Shown here: piece after piece, positions 58,160 to 64,000 of the stretch
How the letters are laid out: each line of letters starts with the position of its first letter
Numbering within the stretch: the stretch's first letter is position 1
Assembly (NCBI RefSeq): GCF_030704535.1
Contig: NC_081822.1
Location: forward strand, 35,300,001 to 35,364,000
From: Vitis vinifera
Taxonomy: Eukaryota > Streptophyta > Magnoliopsida > Vitales > Vitaceae
DNA: 64,000 nt
Direction: 5' to 3'
Made by a program: the position numbers and the translations under genes
Notes under the pieces: generated by a model
The model's input: only the letters and a program-made list of their open reading frames with translations
Databases searched by the model: none
Told to the model about the DNA's origin: nothing

Positions 58160-58560
58160 TCTATTACGTCGTTTCAAAAGCCTAAATACATATTCAAAAG
58201 CCTAAAGCCCTCGAAGCGGCAAGCAAACGCGGAACATTTCTCGAAACTACGTCGTTTCAGTCCTCCTTCGCTGCTCTCGAAAATTCCTTGAGTCATTTTT
58301 GGCGATCCCAATGCTCCCTGTGTACAGTCGTTCAGGTGGTGATAGACTGTTTTTTTTTTATTATTATTTAATAAATTTGGAGTAATTTTTTTATTCATTT
58401 ATGGTTTTTTAAGGAAAGGGCATTGGTTTTTTTTTTTTTTCGTTTTTATTAGATCTGTTGTTAGAATGTTGACGCTTGTGTCGGATTCTTTGCGATTGAG
58501 ATCTGTTTCTTTTCCTCTACAGAATTCAGTTCATATGAGAATTTTGGGTTTTCGGAGATG
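58160..58560 (+). promoter_or_regulatory. Promoter/5' UTR-like patch with a duplicated ACGTCGTTTC word
   Basis: ACGTCGTTTC occurs at 58166-58175 and 58249-58258, 83 bp apart, in a patch much less AT-rich than its surroundings. It is followed by a possible 5' UTR with intron (CAG before GTGGTGATAG near 58335; CTCTACAG before AATTCAG near 58523). No coding exon follows. It looks like the 5' end of a housekeeping-type plant gene left without its body. Confidence 0.3.
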
Positions 58561-59818
58561 GGTAATCTTTGAATTGTTGATTTATGTTGTATTTGGGTGC
58601 GGGGAAAATTATGGGAAGAAAGGAAAGGAAAAGGAAAGAAAAGAAAAGAATTTTTTTTTTAATTTCTTTTGACTCATTAAGAAAAGAAAAGAAATACTAT
58701 AAGGTATTTTTTAATTATTATTTTTAATTTATTAAAAATGTGTTAGGTAGTGATTTTAAAAAATATTTTTAATATAAAAATTTTTAAGTGTTAAAAATAT
58801 TATAATCATTTTTCAAAATTACTATCAAATGACTCTAAATATTTAATGTTCTTATTTTATATCACTAACATAAATGAAAATCCGTTTAATAATAAAAAGA
58901 ATTTAAATAAAATATACAAATATAACTATGTTTGAATACTTGAGGAATGTTTATTGGGTGATGCTTTCATTGTTGAATAATTTCTTTATTTGTATGAAAA
59001 CTTGTCATAAACATATTTATAAAGTTATTTGTAAAAGTTTTTATTATTAAATTCATTAAACAAACTCCTCAAATATTTTTTTTCTTAGTATCCAACTATA
59101 GCTATTTTGACATAACACAACAATTACATGGATTTGTAAAGTCTAGTTTGTTAAGTATAATTATGTTTTATATTATAACTAAAATTAAATAATTGAATTA
59201 ATTAAGAATTAAAAAAATATATAACTTGAAAGTTAAAACGACAAAAAAGTATTTTAAAAATAGTATTTTTACATATTTAAGATTTTAGTTAGGTTATAAT
59301 TGCATTAACATAGGCTTGATACGGTCAAATTGTGTTAACATAATTAATAAGTTATGATCATATTAACTTATTATTTGTATCAATTCGATTTAACACATTT
59401 ATTAATGGGATTCAATGGGTTCTATTATGTTATCCATATGATAACGAATAATATTCATGTCAAATCATTATGATATAATTATTAAACAAGTGATTATTAA
59501 TGTAATAAACATATAGTATTTATGTCAAGTCATTTAGACATAATTATTAAATGAACCATATTCAAATTGAGGAAATTTTCAATATTTCCTACCTTAAGAA
59601 GATATGGATCATACACAACACCACATATTGCCCTTATATGCTCACATGGAAAATCCTAAACTTAACATGGATTGCCTAAAGGGTTAGATAATTCCTTCCA
59701 TAAGAGTCTCTAAGTAGATTGTAATGGATTACAAGAATCTATTATGGAGTTATGAAATAACACCAAACATGTACGGAGACAAACTAAAGGGTTTATAAAT
59801 GAATATAAATCATCTTTT
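58561..59818. other. AT-rich intergenic DNA
   Basis: No gene is recognised. A MITE-like unit lies at 58739-58835. Confidence 0.45.
58739..58835. repeat. MITE-like dispersed repeat, copy 4
   Basis: TGTGTTAGGTAGTGATTTTA on the left and TTTTCAAAATTACTATCAAA on the right are inverted ends around AAGTGTTAAAAATATTATAA. Confidence 0.5.
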
Positions 59819-60022
59819 TAAGAGATGATTTCTAAAAATTAAAATTTTCATTTTTCTCATTTTTAATTTTAATCTTTATCAAATAAGATTAATTTAAAAA
59901 TTAAAACAAAACAAAATTATTTATTTTGTAAATAATTATTTAATAAATTTATTTTTTGGAAAAATAAAAAAATTAATTTTTGAAAATCATCTCTTGAAGG
60001 GATGATTTGTGAGAAATCATCT
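59811..60022. repeat. Foldback/MITE-like inverted repeat
   Basis: AAGAGATGATTTCTAAAAAT at about 59820-59839 is mirrored by the reverse complement of ATTTTTGAAAATCATCTCTT at 59976-59995, one indel/substitution patch apart. Each end is itself palindromic (AATCATCTTTTTAAGAGATGATT; ATCATCTCTTGAAGGGATGAT), giving a hairpin within a hairpin. Confidence 0.65.
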
Positions 60023-60344
60023 TTATTTTTTTTTAAGAAATTGTCATTTTAGACTTTTTGAATTTTCTTATAAAAAAAATAATAAAAAAAACTCTTTCCT
60101 TAACTTATAAATCTTTTTTTAAAAAAATGTCTCTTTAAATGACGATTTTTGCTTATATTTTTTTAAAATAAATAAATAAATAATTTTTTCAAATGAAGAT
60201 TTTTACTTTTTTTTTTTTTCTTCTTTTCATGTTGAGAAATACTACTGTAGATTTGAAAATATTTTTTTCACTACGTTATTTAGCTTGTTCAAATTCCCAA
60301 CTAATTGGCTCTGTATGTACTGTGAATTTGCGATTCATAAGGTG

Positions 60345-62569
60345 ATGTTGGGGTTATTCGGGGATGTTTTTTCCGGTTTCTTCCGAGGCTTCAGCACGAC
60401 CGGCGTCTCCCTGAACTCTGAAGCCATCAATCTTCTCCACCATATTCGCCTTCTCTGCTCTCACGACCACCTCCAAGAAGCTCTCAAACTCTTCTACTCC
60501 ATCACCCCACCACCTCCACTTGTCCATTCCCACCACACCTACGCCGCTCTCTTCCACCCGTGCGCCCGCCGCAGTTCTCTCCCCATGGCCCAGCTCTCCA
60601 CTGCCACATGCTTTTACACAACCCCAACTCTGATTTCAACCTCTTTCTGACCAATCATGTTGTCAACATGTATGCTAAATGTGGGTTATTGGATTATGCC
60701 CACCAATGGTTTGATGAAATGCTGGAGAGGAATATTGTTTCTTGGACTGCTCTCGTTTCTAGGTATGCCCAGCATGGTTGGCCTGATGAGTGTTTTAGGG
60801 TCTTTACGGACATGCTGATTTGTCACCGGCCAACGGAGTTTGCGTTTGCCAGCGTGATTAGCACTAGTGGCGGGGACGGCGACTGTGGACGGCAGGTACA
60901 CGCGCTTGCAGTGAAGACTTCTTTTGATTCTTGTGTTTATGTGGGGAATGTTCTTATTATGATGTATTGCAGGAGTTGTGGTGGCACGGATGAGGCTTGG
61001 AATGTGTACGAGGCAATGGGGTTTCGCAATTTGGTTTCTTGGAATTTTATGATTACAGGGTTTCAGGTCTGTGGATGTGGAAATCGAGCACTTGAGATCT
61101 TCTCACAGATGCACTTTGGTGGAATTCGGTTCGATCGTGCCACACTGGTCAACATTTTTTCTTGCTTGTGTGGAATGGGTGATGGTCTTGAATGTTGTTT
61201 TCAATTGCAGTGTCTTACTACAAAAACTGGGTTTATCTCAGAAATTGAAGTGCCCACTGGCTTGGTCAAGGCTTATTCTAGTCTAGGAGGAGAGGTCAAT
61301 GATTGTTATAGGATCTTCTTGGAATTGGATGGCCGTCAAGATGTTGTTTCTTGGACTGGGATTATAGCAGTGTTTGCAGAACGGGACCCAGAAGAAGCAT
61401 TCCTCCTCTTTCGGCAGTTTCTTCGAGAGTGTTTGGCTCCAGATCGTCATATGTTCTCCATTGTCTTAAAAGCTTGTGCTGGTCTTGCAACTGAGGGGCA
61501 TGCATTGACTGTCCAGTCACATGTTCTAAAAGTTGGATTTGAGGATGACATTGTGCTTACAAATGCCTTGATTCATACCTGTGCTAGGTGTGGCTCCGTT
61601 GCATTGTCAAAGCAAGCTTTTGACAAAATCGGATCCCGTGATACAGTTTCTTGGAATTCAATGTTGAAGGCATATGCTATGCATGGGCAAGGTAAGGAGG
61701 CATTGCAGCTTTTTTCACAAATGGATGCCCAACCTGATGGTGCCACCTTTGTTGCCCTCATCTCAGCTTGTAGTCATGCTGGAATGGTGGAAGAAGGAGC
61801 CAAAATATTTGAGGCAATGTCTAACAATCATGGTATTGTTCCTCAACTTGATCATTACGCCTGCATGGTTGATATTCTTGGTCGAGCTGGTCGAATTTAT
61901 GAGGCAAAGGAGCTTATAGACAAAATGCCAATGGAGCCTGATTCAATGGTCTGGAGTGCTTTGCTTGGAGGTTGTAGGAAACATGGTGAAACCAAGTTTG
62001 CCAAGTTAGCTGCAGTGAAACTAAAGGAGTTGGATCCCAATAATTCATTAGGATACATATTGATGTCAAACATATTTAGTACAAATGGTCATTTTAATGA
62101 AGCAAGATTAATAAGAAGGGAGATGGAAAGGAAGACAGTGAGAAAGGAACCAGGTTTGAGTTGGATTCAGGTTGGAAATCAGGTACATGAGTTTGCCTCT
62201 GGAGGCCAACAACATCCAGAAAAAGAGGCCTTATGTGCCAGGCTTGAAGAGCTAGTTAGGCAATTGAAGGACTTGGGTTACGTGCCTCAAATAAGTTTGG
62301 CCTTGCATGACATAGAAGATGAGCATAAAGAGGAGCAACTGTATTACCACAGTGAGAAGATGGCTTTGGTTTTCTCTTTGATGAATGCAGGTAGTATATG
62401 TTGCAGTGGGAACATTATAAAGATTATGAAGAATATCTGAATTTGTGTAGATTGTCATAACTTTATGAAGCTGGCATCAGAACTTGTTAACATGGAGATT
62501 GTTGTGAGAGATTCAAACCGTTTTCACCATTTTAAAGCGAAGGTGTGCTCTTGCAATGATTATTGGTGA
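60345..62569 (+). pseudogene. DYW-class PPR pseudogene, copy C
   Basis: Near-identical to the intact gene at 11282-13507. Homology begins only six bases before the ATG. Near 60585 one base is missing (CTCCCCATGGCCCAG against CTCCCCGAAGGCCAAG), which shifts the frame after about 80 codons. The other frame then stays open to 62440. There CGA has become TGA (62438-62440), removing the last 43 codons, which include the CVDCH zinc-binding motif and the terminal DYW of the deaminase domain. The remaining DNA to 62569 still encodes those residues. The long open second frame shows the decay is recent. Confidence 0.93.
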
Positions 62570-63280
62570 CAAACCACTATTACTGAACATAGCGGAGATC
62601 ATCAAGATGAATCTGACCATTGCTTTAAAATGATCAATTAATATTAACTTTCTAAGAATTTTCTTTATGCTAGCAACCCATTGGGTCCACTAGAGAGCAT
62701 CAAGATGAAGCTATAAACATATAAGAAAAATGAGAATGGCCTCCAGGATATAGGCCTCTCACTACCTTATCCACCAAGCCACTCTTTCTATTGAATCTGT
62801 CCACTTGATCACAAAAATTACTTCCCCATGGCCTGTTCATCTTAATGTAGTTCTGACCGAGCAGCAGATTTCCTGCCTGATGCACTGGTCTTTCTCCCTT
62901 AGCCTCATGGAATGGCTTCTCATGCATGGCTTCTACCATGGCTTTCCCTATACTCTTCACCATTCCTAAATTTCTGGTCCCTGCTCTATGTTTCCTTTGA
63001 AATAGAGGATTTTGCTCACTCAAGCACGACAAAGCCTGAAAACAGTGCTGTCAGTGTAGCCCCATCTGAATGCTGTTGGTAAATTGGATCTCAGTTATGG
63101 GTATAGGGATTGAACTGTGGGAAGAAAGAAATCGGAAGGTGACAGTGGAGGACCAAAAACTCAGTTGGCTGCATATATCATATCATCATCTCTCTCAGAG
63201 ATTTTGCATCAGCTTTGGAAAATGATACCCTTTCACATACAAAGCTTCATAAAGCAGACACTGTGGAATAGAAGGATGCT
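62570..63280 (+). other. Module copy C: PPR downstream region
   Basis: Matches 13508-13618 plus 17206-17575 of copy B and includes the hAT empty site at 62670-62677. It also holds about 225 bp (about 63055-63280) missing from copy B, with a short plus-strand frame from 63117 that runs into the NETWORKED-like remnant. The minus strand is open at 62700-63032 but unrecognised. Confidence 0.5.
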
Positions 63281-63740
63281 TAAATTGGTAAGTCACCTGT
63301 GTGCTGAAAGGGGTCGAGATTTGAGTGAAGATCAAATTGTCATGGTGCCAGAAGGATATTCAGACTTGCAGGTATTGTAAACCAGAATTAAAGCTATTGA
63401 GAAGGCAATGGCTGAAATGAAAATCAGGAAAACTTGGACATCAACACCAAACTAGAGGCTGCAATGAGACGGATTGAAGAGTTGAAATCTGAAAGAAGTT
63501 ATTGATGAGAAAACATTCAAACAAGCTAGCAAATATCTGATGAGACATTATGCTTGATCAGATATCTAAATGTTCATCATGTGGGATAAGCTAGCAGGAG
63601 AGAGATTGGTGAAGATGGTGATTAGATGCTTGAATTGTGGGAAGCTATTGATCCAAATGGCACCATTAGTCTGATAGTTGCTAAGACACTTATGTTCCTG
63701 TTGGATTCCATCAAGTGTGGGATCCATCAACAAAACCACT
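63281..63740 (+). pseudogene. NETWORKED/KIP1-like gene remnant, copy C
   Basis: The frame 63117-63380 ends in GRDLSEDQIVMVPEGYSDLQ. Further pieces (AIEKAMAEMKI, then QMLELWE-like text in shifted frames) follow as in copies A and B. It is frame-broken and not expressed as a protein. Confidence 0.5.
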
Positions 63741-64000
63741 CACCGGTTTTGTAAAGGAGCTGCCAACATCAAATGAACATTTGAATAAGCTTGAATTTTT
63801 GAGTCTTGAGTCATTGTAAAAACCTGCCATCATTGCAACTATAATGGCTGAAGGGGGACCCTTTTAGTAACATACGGTCTGGGATTAAGCAACTTCATAA
63901 GCTAAGAATCTTGACTTGTGTCACTGCAAGACGATTCTCCCAATTCCAAAGCTTCCATTAAGTATACTCGGTTCGTAAAGTCCATCATGTCTACTTGGTT
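63741..64000 (+). pseudogene. TNL 3' remnant (LRR), copy C, runs off the window
   Basis: LRR words (KELPTSNEHLNKLEFLSLES) with a frame break, then the LPSGIKQLHKL-like and PIPKLPLSILGS-like stretch. It keeps the 130 bp lost in copy B. It ends at the window edge before the C-JID part. Confidence 0.55.

Noticed and set aside
62700..63032. 110-codon minus-strand frame in copy C as a gene
   Set aside because: The same frame is interrupted in copy B and no family is recognised, so a conserved protein is unlikely.

Overview
The window is plant nuclear DNA, AT-rich, intron-bearing and crowded with nested transposable elements. Grapevine (Vitis) or a close relative is my best guess. The reasons are a TIR-NB-ARC-LRR (TNL) resistance-gene cluster, an intron-poor PLS/DYW pentatricopeptide-repeat (PPR) gene, and endogenous caulimovirid (florendovirus-like) DNA beside a TA repeat. 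The species is inferred from gene style; no single base proves it.

The backbone is a duplicated module seen in three places. The module is a DYW-type PPR gene, then a remnant resembling a NETWORKED/KIP1-type gene, then the 3' end of a TNL (LRR plus the post-LRR C-JID domain). Copy B (11.27-19.1 kb) has the only intact PPR gene (11282-13507). Copy C (60.34-64.0 kb, running off the window) has a PPR pseudogene with a 1-nt deletion and a nonsense codon. Copy A (1-8.38 kb) enters the window already past its PPR gene. Comparing copies gives empty sites for two transposons: a 7.65-kb PIF/Harbinger element in copy A (649-8295, TSD TTA) and a 3.58-kb hAT element in copy B (13619-17197, TSD GTAGCAAC).

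Region by region: 0.65-8.3 kb Harbinger element with decayed transposase and Myb/SANT-like genes; 8.4-11.2 kb AT-rich DNA, a possible first exon and an endo-mannanase fragment; 11.3-19.1 kb module copy B; 19.1-22.3 kb AT-rich DNA with tandem repeats; 22.4 kb an intact TIR exon; 25.6-35.7 kb two head-to-head endogenous caulimovirid segments; 36.3-43.5 kb a six-exon TNL gene whose own TIR exon is broken; 43.5-45.6 kb duplicated AT-rich blocks; 45.6-48.94 kb a probable long solo LTR; 49.44-55.86 kb a complete but dead Ty1/Copia element (TSD GTTTG); 55.9-60.3 kb AT-rich DNA with a promoter-like patch and a foldback repeat; 60.3-64 kb module copy C.

The genes most likely to be functional are the PPR gene (organelle RNA editing) and the TNL. 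The upstream intact TIR exon at 22365-22855 is in the splice phase needed to join the NB-ARC exon at 38262. A transcript skipping both the viral DNA and the dead TIR exon would encode a full TNL of about 1,241 residues. The two viral segments carry complementary gene sets: movement protein with protease/RT/RNase H on one, coat protein with protease on the other. This recalls the bipartite organisation proposed for some florendoviruses.
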